34,631 nucleotides of DNA from Selenomonadaceae bacterium (GTDB lineage Bacteria; Bacillota; Negativicutes; Selenomonadales; Selenomonadaceae), in NCBI GenBank assembly GCA_017549815.1, contig JAFYNH010000054.1, positions 1-34,631 of the forward strand. Reading direction: 5' to 3'. Both the position numbers and the translations under genes were made by a program. The notes beneath the pieces were generated by a model. That model was given only the letters and a program-made list of their open reading frames with translations. It ran no database searches and was not told where the DNA came from. Below, one piece after another: positions 1 through 8,156 of this stretch. The stretch's first letter is position 1, and each line of letters begins with the position of its first letter.

Positions 1-3000
1 AGCGTTGCCGCGCAGATTAAAAACATAAATCGCGCTGAATTCATCGGCAAAACATTTGCGCAAGCCGTCCATAGCCGCGCCGTCAAGCCAACCGGCATTA
101 GTGACAAAGCCGATAACTCCGCCGTCGGAAATTCGGTCGCTAGCCCAGCGAAATGCCTTGATGTAGCTGTCATAAAGCGAATTTTTATTGGTGGCGTCGG
201 TTTTGGCGGCGTAGGTTGAAGAAATTCGCGCCTCAAGATTTTTATACCAAGTATTTTGATTGTTATCGTTGGCAGATTTTTGACCGACAGAATAGGGCGG
301 ATTGCCGATAATAACTTCAATGCGGGAAGATTTCTGTTCGTTGACGCGCTCGGAGTTTTCTTTCATGACGCCTTCAAGCTTAAGCGGTTGTTCGCCGCGT
401 TCGTAAAGCTCAAAAGTATCTGTAAAGCAAATCCCCTCAAAGGGTGCGTAATTTTTAGCGGGAAATGCGCTGTGGAAGGCGTTTTCAATGTTGATAGCGG
501 CAATGTAATAAGCAAGCAAGACAAGTTCGTTGGCGTGTAATTCGCTGTGATATTTGCGCAGGAGGTCGCGAGGCTTAATCAAGCCGCTTTGAATCAGCCG
601 AACAATAAAAGTGCCCGTGCCCGCGAACGGGTCGAGCACATGAATATTTTTATCGGTAAGTCGCCGCCCGAAATTCTTATAAAGCACGTCATCAACCGAG
701 CGGAGAATAAAATCGACGACTTCGACGGGCGTATAGACAATTCCGAGCTTTTCGGCGGTCTTTGCAAGCGCGATTCGGAAAAAACTGTCGTAAAGTCTGA
801 TGATAATGCTTTGACGAGTGGCGGCGTCGCCCATATTGCTGCACATATCGCGAACTTGGTCGTAAAGGCGATTAAAAATTTCTCTGTCCTTAGTAATGCC
901 GTCGCCTTCGAGTTTATCTAAAATTTTCTGCATGGCAACTGAAACGGGATTATTTTTGGCGAAAGAATAATTTTCAAAGAGAGCCTCGAAAACCGGGCGC
1001 GTAATCATATGTTGAGCCAGCATATCAACGGCGTCGGCAGTTTTAATGGTCGGATTAAGATTTTTTTGCAAATCGTAAACGAAATTCCCGAAATCGCGTT
1101 GAGCAGTGCTGTCAGTGGCGATAATTTCTTTAATGCGGCGTGTATGACGTTCGACAATATCTGCGACTTTGTTAGCCCATTGAATCCAATAAAGTTTGTT
1201 GCCGACGTTTTCGACCATGCGGGCATAAATTTTATCGCGAAGTTCATCCCAACGCAGTAATTCTTCCAAAATCAACTGCGGATTATCTGGATTATCGAAT
1301 CCGCCGCGAGTTTTGACAGGAATAATCCTTTTGCTGTTGTGATTATTGCGAATGCGTTCAATTTCAATGTTCATGGCGTCATCATGAGCGCGAAGGGCGT
1401 TAATAACATTCCAAACCGTAGAAAAATCGTCTGATTTATCCAAAGCGACTTCAGGAGATTTATTCAGCGGCACGACGACGGGAATAATGATATAACCGAA
1501 CTTTTTATTGGGAGATTTACGCATAACGCGCCCGACGGCTTGAACAATATCGACTTTAGACTTGCGCGAGGACAAAAAAATAATCGCATCGAGTGCGGGC
1601 ACGTCAACGCCTTCAGAAAGGCATCGAACGTTATTAAGAACGTGGCAGGTATTATCGGGAGGCGTTTTGAGCCAATGCAATTTACTTTCGCGGTCTGAAG
1701 ACTTCATAGTTCCGTCAATATGAGCGGCTTTGACAGTTACGAGGGAATTTTTATCGGCGTCGGTCATATTTTTGGTATATTTTTCTTGAACGACATGGAA
1801 AATCTTGGCAATATGGCTTGAATCTTTAATACGGCGGCAAAAAGCAACGGCGGTTTGCATAAAATCGGGGTCATCGGCGATAAGCCGCGCAGATTGAGCG
1901 TCCATATTTTTTGAGAGCGCATTTATACAGCCGACGAGTTTAAGGGCGTCATCAGCGGTTAATGCGGAGTTTTTATCGTTAATAGCCTGTCGAAGTTCGG
2001 AATTAAGGTCGCGTTCGTCGACGGTAAGGATAAAAACTTTATAATCTGACAGGCAACCGTGCGCAATGGCGTCGCGGAAGCTGATTCGATAAAATTCTTT
2101 GCCGAAAACGTTTTCATTGCCCATAGTCCAATCGGTTAGCTTAGTTTCGTCGTCTGATTTGGCACCGAGCTTGCAAAGTTTAGGCGTAGCAGTCATATAG
2201 AGGCGATTTTTACCTTGAACGTTATTATCGCTGTGAATTTTGGTAAAAACGGTTTCATCAGTGCTTAAAGTGGCGGTTCTGTGAGCTTCGTCGCAGATAA
2301 TGAGGTCGAAATTGATATTCAGTTCGTGGACAACGTCTATTGACTGATAAGTCGAGAAAATAACCTTCAAACCTTCATCGCTGAACACTGACCACTTATC
2401 ACTGATAACTTTAGCGTCTGTCATAGCGGGCAGCGGCAAGTTTACATCGATAATTTCGTCCTCAAAGCCTGCAGTAGCGGTAGAATCGGAGCAAATGCAG
2501 AGTGCGTTGATAGGTTTAGCGGAAAAAGTCGCCCATTCTTCGAGCGTTTGACTAAGCAGGGAGATTGAGGGGACTAAAAACAGGATTTTGCCGTTCGGAA
2601 AAAGTTTTTCGGCGATTTTGAGTGAAGTAAAGGTTTTACCGGTACCGCAAGCCATGATAAGTTGTCCGCGAGTATGATTTTGGTAATGATTTTGCGCGGC
2701 GTTGATAGCGTCGAGCTGATAATCGCGTAATTGGCGGGAGATAAGGGCGTCTTCATTAGAAAAGCCGTTATCGAGGCGAGTCCAGTTGACTTGAGCGCGT
2801 CTGAGAGTTGCGAGGTTGATAAATTCGACGGCGGGCGACTGATTTTTAAGCATTTCGCGAGCGTTATCGGTAAAATTATCAGAAGTAGCAATCCAAAGCC
2901 TGCGCGAGAATTTTTTACCGCCGTTAAAAGTTCGTGAGCTGTTAGAAATAAAAGAATCGACGGCTGATTTAGTGATTGCGGTTGATTCGGCGTAGAATTT

Positions 3001-3240
3001 ACATTGCGCCGCCCAAAAATCGCCGTCGTGAGTTTTGACAACCAAATCGATACCCAAATCCTTGCCGCCGAGTTCATTACGGTAGGGAAAATCTTTCCAA
3101 CGCCAAACATCAGCGACAATGCCGCGCCAAACAGGATAAGTCAGCAAAAAGTTTCGCATGAGCCGTTCAAAGCGTTCGCCCTTCTCAACGTCCGTCATCG
3201 CGAATATCTGGTAATCCTCAAGTAAGCTGTCAATCGTCAT
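1..3240 (-). CDS. Type ISP restriction-modification enzyme (nuclease-helicase-methyltransferase), partial
   Basis: Single-chain enzyme of the LlaGI/LlaBIII type: it methylates adenine in its site and, on unmodified DNA, translocates with a helicase motor and cuts. The frame is open for all 1080 codons from ATG 3240 to the left edge, so the C-terminal target recognition part is missing. Domains in order: an Mrr-like PD-(D/E)XK nuclease (D65 and Q79-C-K81), SF2 helicase Walker A CGTGKT near residue 200 and DEAH at 317-320, the SAM-binding motif DPFAGTGTF near residue 867, and the N6-adenine methylase motif NPPY at 980-983. The start is fixed by AAGGAGG at about 3248-3254. A TATAAT box with an extended TG lies just upstream. 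Family members are about 1500-1600 residues long (known), so roughly two thirds are visible. The family call is secure; the recognition sequence cannot be read. Confidence 0.9.
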   Translation of the reverse strand, partial: MTIDSLLEDYQIFAMTDVEKGERFERLMRNFLLTYPVWRGIVADVWRWKDFPYRNELGGKDLGIDLVVKTHDGDFWAAQCKFYAESTAITKSAVDSFISNSSRTFNGGKKFSRRLWIATSDNFTDNAREMLKNQSPAVEFINLATLRRAQVNWTRLDNGFSNEDALISRQLRDYQLDAINAAQNHYQNHTRGQLIMACGTGKTFTSLKIAEKLFPNGKILFLVPSISLLSQTLEEWATFSAKPINALCICSDSTATAGFEDEIIDVNLPLPAMTDAKVISDKWSVFSDEGLKVIFSTYQSIDVVHELNINFDLIICDEAHRTATLSTDETVFTKIHSDNNVQGKNRLYMTATPKLCKLGAKSDDETKLTDWTMGNENVFGKEFYRISFRDAIAHGCLSDYKVFILTVDERDLNSELRQAINDKNSALTADDALKLVGCINALSKNMDAQSARLIADDPDFMQTAVAFCRRIKDSSHIAKIFHVVQEKYTKNMTDADKNSLVTVKAAHIDGTMKSSDRESKLHWLKTPPDNTCHVLNNVRCLSEGVDVPALDAIIFLSSRKSKVDIVQAVGRVMRKSPNKKFGYIIIPVVVPLNKSPEVALDKSDDFSTVWNVINALRAHDDAMNIEIERIRNNHNSKRIIPVKTRGGFDNPDNPQLILEELLRWDELRDKIYARMVENVGNKLYWIQWANKVADIVERHTRRIKEIIATDSTAQRDFGNFVYDLQKNLNPTIKTADAVDMLAQHMITRPVFEALFENYSFAKNNPVSVAMQKILDKLEGDGITKDREIFNRLYDQVRDMCSNMGDAATRQSIIIRLYDSFFRIALAKTAEKLGIVYTPVEVVDFILRSVDDVLYKNFGRRLTDKNIHVLDPFAGTGTFIVRLIQSGLIKPRDLLRKYHSELHANELVLLAYYIAAINIENAFHSAFPAKNYAPFEGICFTDTFELYERGEQPLKLEGVMKENSERVNEQKSSRIEVIIGNPPYSVGQKSANDNNQNTWYKNLEARISSTYAAKTDATNKNSLYDSYIKAFRWASDRISDGGVIGFVTNAGWLDGAAMDGLRKCFADEFSAIYVFNLRGNA

Positions 3241-3261
3241 AAAATAAACCTCCTTTTCCTT

Positions 3262-3270
3262 ATTATAGCA
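3262..3270 (-). promoter_or_regulatory. Extended -10 promoter of the Type ISP gene
   Basis: On the minus strand TGCTATAAT is a perfect -10 box with an extended TG. The -35 region is poor. It sits between the terminator of the preceding small gene and the ribosome binding site of the Type ISP gene, so the restriction enzyme probably has its own transcript. Confidence 0.6.
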
Positions 3271-3299
3271 AAAAAAATTCCCGACGCATTGTCGAGGGC
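3270..3299 (-). terminator. Rho-independent terminator after the MqsA-like gene
   Basis: Read on the minus strand, a short stem (CTCGAC with GTCGGG, one G-T pair) is followed by eight T. It lies directly after the stop of the 84-residue gene and directly before the Type ISP promoter. Confidence 0.6.
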
Positions 3300-3309
3300 A
3301 GATTTATAT

Positions 3310-3564
3310 TCAGTTCAAATATCTCTCTTCAAATTCCAAAGTAAGTTCGCCCGAATGAACTTCATGGCGCGATTTCAAAATTCTCAAAGCTTGGTCTGAA
3401 ACTTTCATATCTTCATGAGTAAAAATTCCGTCGTCGCCTTCTGCAGGATACCAGCCGGGCATGTCCACAGTAATTTTTTCGCCCTTATACGCGAATTCAA
3501 CGGGACGAATATCTCTATGAAGAATTTCGCCTGTTTCGGGATGAATACGAGTTTGATTTTCCAT
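3310..3564 (-). CDS. MqsA-antitoxin-like N-terminal domain protein, 84 aa
   Basis: The sequence RPVEFAYKGEKITVDMPGWY followed by EDMKVSDQAL resembles the N-terminal half of MqsA/YgiT-family antitoxins (TYKG..., DMPGWY, GEDMKVSD). In that family the half binds zinc through cysteines and is followed by a helix-turn-helix that binds the operator. Here there is no cysteine at all and the protein ends 30 residues after the conserved block, without a helix-turn-helix. No MqsR-like toxin lies beside it: its neighbours on the same strand are the corrinoid adenosyltransferase and the Type ISP enzyme. AGGTGAT just upstream of the ATG is the ribosome binding site. It may be a stand-alone relative or a worn remnant. 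Family link from memory of the motif, moderate certainty. Confidence 0.55.
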   Translation of the reverse strand: MENQTRIHPETGEILHRDIRPVEFAYKGEKITVDMPGWYPAEGDDGIFTHEDMKVSDQALRILKSRHEVHSGELTLEFEERYLN

Positions 3565-3616
3565 AGAATCACCTCGACAGTAATTATAAAATTTTTCTGG
3601 TTCATGTCAAACGAAA

Positions 3617-4132
3617 TTAAAATTCAATGCCCGATTGAGCGGCGATACCGTTTTTAAAGGGGTGTTTGACCAATTTCATTTCGGTAACGAGGTCTGCGGC
3701 GTCGATTAATTCGGGTAAGGCGTCGCGTCCCGTGAAAACCAAATGCAATTCGGGCGGACGAATCTTTATCAGCTCCAAAATATCCGCCGCGTCGAGCAAA
3801 CCGAATTTTACGGCGTAATTTATTTCGTCAAGGATAATTAAATCCCATTCGTCCGATAAAATTTCATTCTGTGCGAGTTCTATTGCCGCCCGCGCAGATT
3901 TTTTTTGTTCGGCGAAATTTTCTTTGGTAATGAAACCGAGTCCGCATTGTCTGACTTCGACGCCCAAAATTTCCAATGCTTTAAGTTCGCCCGATTTTTT
4001 CTTGCCCTTTATGAATTGCAAGATTAAAACTTTGAGTCCTGCGCCGAAAGCTCGCAATGCCAAGCCCAAAGCTGCAGTCGTCTTGCCTTTGCCGTCGCCC
4101 GTGTGGACGATTATTAATCCGTGTCTCTCCAA
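3617..4132 (-). CDS. cobO: Cob(I)yrinic acid a,c-diamide adenosyltransferase (CobA/BtuR type)
   Basis: Transfers the adenosyl group of ATP to the cobalt of corrinoids, the last activation step towards coenzyme B12. The P-loop GDGKGKTTAALG lies near the N-terminus, followed by the family features LDEINYA, TGRDALPELIDAADLVTEM and the C-terminal KNGIAAQSGIEF. I start it at TTG 4132 (171 residues, normal length) because GGGAG lies 9 nt upstream and the protein then begins directly with the strand before the P-loop; a start further upstream at TTG 4150 is possible. It is the only cobalamin gene in the window, so the organism may adenosylate a salvaged or separately made corrinoid. It is transcribed away from proB. 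Confidence 0.9.
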   Translation of the reverse strand: MERHGLIIVHTGDGKGKTTAALGLALRAFGAGLKVLILQFIKGKKKSGELKALEILGVEVRQCGLGFITKENFAEQKKSARAAIELAQNEILSDEWDLIILDEINYAVKFGLLDAADILELIKIRPPELHLVFTGRDALPELIDAADLVTEMKLVKHPFKNGIAAQSGIEF

Positions 4133-4184
4133 GATAATTATCTCCCGCAAATTTTTTCATGCAAATTTATCACAGAAAATACTC

Positions 4185-4213
4185 TTGCGCAAATAGCAAA
4201 ATGAATTTATAAT
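4185..4213 (+). promoter_or_regulatory. proB promoter
   Basis: TATAAT at 4208-4213 lies 17 nt after TTGCGC (4185-4190), a weak -35. The -10 box overlaps the first ATG of the proB frame (4212), so that ATG would not be in the message; this supports TTG 4239 as the real start. Confidence 0.55.
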
Positions 4214-4238
4214 GAAAGCAAAAAGGGAAGTGGTTACG

Positions 4239-5042
4239 TTGAGCAGTGCAAGAGAGAGTTTGAAAACTGCGCGGCGAATCGTGATAAAAGTTGGAACGAG
4301 TACGCTGGCGCATTCTGAAAGCGGCAAGTTGAATTTATACAGGATAGAACACTTGATAAGGGAGATAGCCGACCTGCACAACGCCGGCAAGGAAATAATC
4401 TTTGTAACTTCGGGAGCAATCGCGGCGGGGCTTGGAAAATTGGGCATGAAGTCAAAGCCTCAGACAATCCCCGAAAAACAGGCATTGGCGGCAATCGGGC
4501 AGGGCGTCTTAATGCATATTTATGAAAAATTTTTCGCGGAGTATGGAAAGACAATCGGACAAGTCCTTTTGACTAAGGAAAACGCCGCTGACGAACAGGC
4601 TCGCGAAAATTCCAAGAATTCCTTTCAAGCGATACTGGACATGGGCGCAATTCCTGTTGTAAATGAAAATGACGCCGTCGCAGTCGATGAAATTAAAATC
4701 GGCGATAACGATAATCTCTCCGCAATCGTCGCCGCAATGACCGACTCCGAAGTTTTAATAATCTTAAGCGACATTGACGGGCTTTATAACGGCAATCCGA
4801 AAATTGATAAATCTGCGCGGCTTATAGATGAAGTCACGGAGATAAATTCGGAGATTGAAAACATTGCGGGCGGCGCGGGTACTAAACTCGCTACGGGCGG
4901 CATGATTACCAAAATTCAGGCGGCGAAGTTCGCGACTTCAAACGGCGTGACAATGTTAATCATCAACGGCGCGAACGTCGGGAATCTGCGAAAGGCTTTG
5001 AACGGAGAAATTATCGGCACCATTTTTCCAAGGAGGGATTGA
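4239..5042 (+). CDS. proB: Glutamate 5-kinase, short form without PUA domain
   Basis: Phosphorylates L-glutamate, the first step of proline synthesis. The amino acid kinase fold is shown by RIVIKVGTSTLA, VTSGAIAAGLGKLG, the ENDAVAVDEIKIGDNDNLSA loop and GTKLATGGMITKIQAA. The protein is 267 residues and ends after the kinase domain; many Firmicutes ProB proteins also lack the C-terminal PUA domain, so this is not a truncation. TTG 4239 is preferred over ATG 4212 because a TATAAT box covers that ATG and AAGGGAAG precedes the TTG at good distance. proA is not adjacent: a wall hydrolase and a transporter lie between them (4 nt between proB and the hydrolase). Confidence 0.92.
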   Translation: MSSARESLKTARRIVIKVGTSTLAHSESGKLNLYRIEHLIREIADLHNAGKEIIFVTSGAIAAGLGKLGMKSKPQTIPEKQALAAIGQGVLMHIYEKFFAEYGKTIGQVLLTKENAADEQARENSKNSFQAILDMGAIPVVNENDAVAVDEIKIGDNDNLSAIVAAMTDSEVLIILSDIDGLYNGNPKIDKSARLIDEVTEINSEIENIAGGAGTKLATGGMITKIQAAKFATSNGVTMLIINGANVGNLRKALNGEIIGTIFPRRD

Positions 5043-5044
5043 AC

Positions 5045-5072
5045 AATGCGTAATGCGCAATGCGTAATTCGT
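5045..5072 (+). repeat. Heptamer tandem repeat inside the nlpC start
   Basis: Four 7-nt units of the type AATGCGT/AATGCGC, the last one degenerate (AATTCGT). They encode residues 1-9 of the signal peptide of the following gene. The same unit appears at 13385 and, inverted, at 27533. Confidence 0.8.
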
Positions 5073-6380
5073 AATTTACTTGTGGTGGTGATTTTTATGC
5101 TGTTATCGAGTTCCGCGCAGGCGGGTATTGCAATTCAAGATAATCGGGCAACGGCGGATTATTGGGTCGGCAAAAATAAAAAGGGCGAAGAAGTTTTCGT
5201 TGCAACCGTCGATTTGGAGCGGCTCAACCTTCAAATCATGCAGAAAAGCGCGAATACAATCGTCGACCTCGCCAAATATCCCGATAAAGTTTATACGCAA
5301 TGGATTAAGAATAAAATTACGGCGACAATGACAATCGGCAACTTTCAAAACGCCGAAGTTCCGAAGTATTTTAAGAACGGCGCGGCTTTGACGGAATTCA
5401 GTTATAATCAGGCGAAAAAAAATTGCGGACTTGAAGTCGTGCCCGCCGCGAGCGAAGTCCGTTACGCCTTGACGATTGACAGAACAAATTTGCGCCTTTT
5501 GCCCGAAGAAGAAGGCTGGTTTACGGATAAAGACGATACCCATTACGACCAACTTCAGGCGACCGTGCTTGACCCTTGCGAGCCGTTGGCAGTTTTAATC
5601 GACAGCCAAGATAATAAATTCGTCTTCGTCGAGTCGCGAGCTTATGCGGGTTGGATTAAGACTTCCGAGCTTGCTTTTACCGATAAGACAACGTGGCTTA
5701 AATACGTCGCGCCTAAAAATTATTTAACGGTTATCGCGAGCCGCAAAACTATTCCTCACGGCAAAGCTTTTTATCAAATGGGCGGCAAAGTTCTTTTGAG
5801 AGCAAACGACTTGCAAAAGGACGGTAGCTGGGCAATTTATATGCCGACGCTTGACGCAAACGGTACAATTATTGAGCAGGGCTTGAATATCCCCAACGAT
5901 AACGGCGTTGTCAAAGGAGCGTTGGCTTGCTCCGAAAATAATTTGATTAGGCAAGCGTTCAGATTTTTAGGCGAAGGCTACGGCTGGGGCGGTCTCGAAA
6001 AAAATGTTGATTGCTCAAGTTTCGTGCAAGATGTTTATCGCAGTGTTGGAATTGAACTTCCTCGCGACGCTAACCGCCAAGAAAAAGTTATGACGCATTC
6101 GATTTCGCTAAAAAATATGACTCGTGAGCAACGTCTTGAAATTATTAAGAAGTCAAAGCCCGGCGCACTGCTGTTTTCGCAAAATCATGTTATGATGTAT
6201 CTCGGCACGGATAATGACGGCGAACCGCTCGTAATTCATTCAATCAGCAGTTATTACACCTTCGACAATGACCAACCAGCTAAACATTACGTCAGAAAAG
6301 TTTTGGTGAGCGATTTACATTTTCGCGGCTCGGATAAGAACGAAATCATTGACAATTTGACAAGCGTAGGGAATTTCTAA
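5046..6380 (+). CDS. Secreted NlpC/P60 cysteine peptidase with SH3-like domain
   Basis: Predicted cell-wall hydrolase of 444 residues. It has a signal peptide (residues 1 to about 26, core LLVVVIFMLLSSSAQA), an N-terminal region without a clear assignment, an SH3-like stretch around 135-210 (LRLLPEEEGWF, AYAGWIKTSEL) and a C-terminal NlpC/P60 domain. Catalytic residues read as C323 in VDCSSFVQDVYRSVGIELPR, H381 in SQNHVMMYLG and H399 in VIHSIS. AAGGAGG ends 8 nt before the ATG and fixes the start. The first nine residues are encoded by a 7-nt repeat, so the signal peptide N-terminus was probably replaced or extended by repeat insertion. It lies tightly between proB and the MATE gene. Substrate linkage is not readable. 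Confidence 0.85.
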   Translation: MRNAQCVIRNLLVVVIFMLLSSSAQAGIAIQDNRATADYWVGKNKKGEEVFVATVDLERLNLQIMQKSANTIVDLAKYPDKVYTQWIKNKITATMTIGNFQNAEVPKYFKNGAALTEFSYNQAKKNCGLEVVPAASEVRYALTIDRTNLRLLPEEEGWFTDKDDTHYDQLQATVLDPCEPLAVLIDSQDNKFVFVESRAYAGWIKTSELAFTDKTTWLKYVAPKNYLTVIASRKTIPHGKAFYQMGGKVLLRANDLQKDGSWAIYMPTLDANGTIIEQGLNIPNDNGVVKGALACSENNLIRQAFRFLGEGYGWGGLEKNVDCSSFVQDVYRSVGIELPRDANRQEKVMTHSISLKNMTREQRLEIIKKSKPGALLFSQNHVMMYLGTDNDGEPLVIHSISSYYTFDNDQPAKHYVRKVLVSDLHFRGSDKNEIIDNLTSVGNF

Positions 6381-6381
6381 A

Positions 6382-8145
6382 ATGGATAAGCAGGAGAAGT
6401 TAATCGCCCAACTGTTCAAGGATACCTTTATTGTCTTCGTGGTGTCGACATTGACGGCGACGCTTGGAAATTTAATAGACGGCATACTCATATCAAAATT
6501 TCTCGGCACGGAGGCAATCGCGGCGTTCGGCTTGACAATCCCCTATCAAAAGTTCACCGCCATGTTGCCCGCAATTATCGCGCTGGGAATGCAAGTGCTC
6601 TGCAGCAAAAGTTTGGGCTCAGGTAATTTGCGCGAAGCCAATCAGATTTTCTCGCTGGCAACGACATTTACATTCGTTCTGTCAATTCTGATGACGGCGG
6701 GAACATTCCTTTTCACGCAGCCGATACTCGACATACTCGGCGTAGAAAAAGGGCTGGGAAATATCCCGGGCTTGGCGGCGGATTATCTGCAAGCGTATTC
6801 TCTGTGCTTGCCCGCAATGGCGTTGGGCGTTGTCTTTATGCCGCTCATGCAACTGGATTGCGACAGACAACGCACGATAATTGCAATAACTTCCATGAGC
6901 ATTTGCAACGTGATTTGCGACGCGATAAGTATCTTCGTGCTTGAAGGCGGCATGTGGGGCATAGGCATTGCTACGGTCGTGAGTTATTGGCTGGCACTGG
7001 CAATTTTATCACTGCACTTTATAAAGCCCGACACGAATTTCTTTTACACGATTAGGGAAATGAACTTTAGATTTTTCCGCGATATGACATTTATTGGCTT
7101 TCCGATAATTCTTGGGCGCATTTCTTCCACACTGCAGAGTGGTTTCTTCAATAGAATGGCGGTTGCATTGGCGAGCGGCGTCGGCGTAGCAGCTTACGCC
7201 GTTATTGGAAATTTCTTCGGACTCTTGGAGATAATTCCAAAGTCTCTAGGCTCGGCAACGCAAATGATCAGCGGCATTCTTATCGGCGAACAAGACCGCA
7301 ACTCAATCCTGCGGCTCTTCAAAATTGCGCTGAAATATTCGCTGATACTCTCCTTGACAACGACAGCGGCGGCATTTTTGGCGGCACCTGTAATCGCAGA
7401 CATTTACATTCGCAACGACCCGCCAGCTAATCAAATGGTGGTTGAAGGAATTCGATTAGCCGTAGCGTTTTTGCCCTTCTACACTATCGCCACAGTTTTT
7501 CAGTACTTCCATCAAGCTTACGGGCGATTTAAGCTTGTCAGCGTATTGTCGGTAGTAAGTAATATCGGGTTCATTGTGCCGATAATCTTGCTCTTGAAAC
7601 CGCATTTCGGAATTGCGGCTTTGTGGCTTGCCTTCCCGTTGAACGCCGCCGCGTACCTGCTTACAATATTTTTTATAACGTGTCGTCATTGCGGGCGAAT
7701 AACTTTCCGGCTCGAAGATTATCTGCTGTTGCCCGACGACTTCGACGTTCCCGAAGACAGTTGCCTTGATATAACCGTCACGACAAAAAAAGAGGTGCTT
7801 GGACTTTCAGAGACGGCTCAAGCTTTTTGTGAAGAGAAAGGCATTGACGAACGGCGCAGTATGTTTGCGGGAATTTGCATAGAGGAAATGGCGAGCAACA
7901 TTGTCGATTACGGCTTTAACGACGGCAAGAAACATTTCGTCGATGTGCGCATTATCGTTGACGGCAACAGAGTTATCATAAGAATTCGCGACGATTGCCG
8001 CCCCTTCAATCCGAAAAAATGGGTAGAAATTTATAATTCCGAAGACCCGTCATCTCATATCGGCATAAGGCTTTGCAGGAAGATTGCAACCGAATTTAAT
8101 TACGTCAACATTTTAAAGCTTAACAACTTGATTATAAAAATTTAG
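6382..8145 (+). CDS. MATE-family transporter fused to an RsbW-like ATPase domain
   Basis: Residues 1 to about 455 are a twelve-helix MATE/MOP exporter (N-terminal TLGNLIDGILISKFLGTEAIAAFG). After a linker, residues from about 470 to 587 form a GHKL ATPase domain of the anti-sigma/serine kinase kind: N box EEMASNIVDYGFN (501-513), G1-like DDCRPFNPKKW, then a short GIRLCRKIA segment. The glycines of a classic G1/G2 box are reduced. Exporters of this class normally lack this extension (typical length about 450), so a soluble nucleotide-binding or kinase-like regulatory module is attached. Only 1 nt separates it from the nlpC gene, and its stop overlaps the ribosome binding site of proA, so translation is probably coupled. 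Substrate is unknown. Confidence 0.85.
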   Translation: MDKQEKLIAQLFKDTFIVFVVSTLTATLGNLIDGILISKFLGTEAIAAFGLTIPYQKFTAMLPAIIALGMQVLCSKSLGSGNLREANQIFSLATTFTFVLSILMTAGTFLFTQPILDILGVEKGLGNIPGLAADYLQAYSLCLPAMALGVVFMPLMQLDCDRQRTIIAITSMSICNVICDAISIFVLEGGMWGIGIATVVSYWLALAILSLHFIKPDTNFFYTIREMNFRFFRDMTFIGFPIILGRISSTLQSGFFNRMAVALASGVGVAAYAVIGNFFGLLEIIPKSLGSATQMISGILIGEQDRNSILRLFKIALKYSLILSLTTTAAAFLAAPVIADIYIRNDPPANQMVVEGIRLAVAFLPFYTIATVFQYFHQAYGRFKLVSVLSVVSNIGFIVPIILLLKPHFGIAALWLAFPLNAAAYLLTIFFITCRHCGRITFRLEDYLLLPDDFDVPEDSCLDITVTTKKEVLGLSETAQAFCEEKGIDERRSMFAGICIEEMASNIVDYGFNDGKKHFVDVRIIVDGNRVIIRIRDDCRPFNPKKWVEIYNSEDPSSHIGIRLCRKIATEFNYVNILKLNNLIIKI

Positions 8146-8156
8146 GAGTGATTCAT

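Noticed and set aside
2574-3119. 181-codon minus-strand frame and other frames inside the Type ISP gene
   Set aside because: They are out of frame with a 1080-codon open frame that carries all helicase and methylase motifs.
4212-4238. ATG 4212 as the start of proB
   Set aside because: A TATAAT box covers this ATG, so it would not be in the transcript; TTG 4239 has a ribosome binding site.
4239-5042. Truncated proB because the PUA domain is missing
   Set aside because: Short ProB proteins without PUA are normal in many Firmicutes, and the kinase domain is complete.
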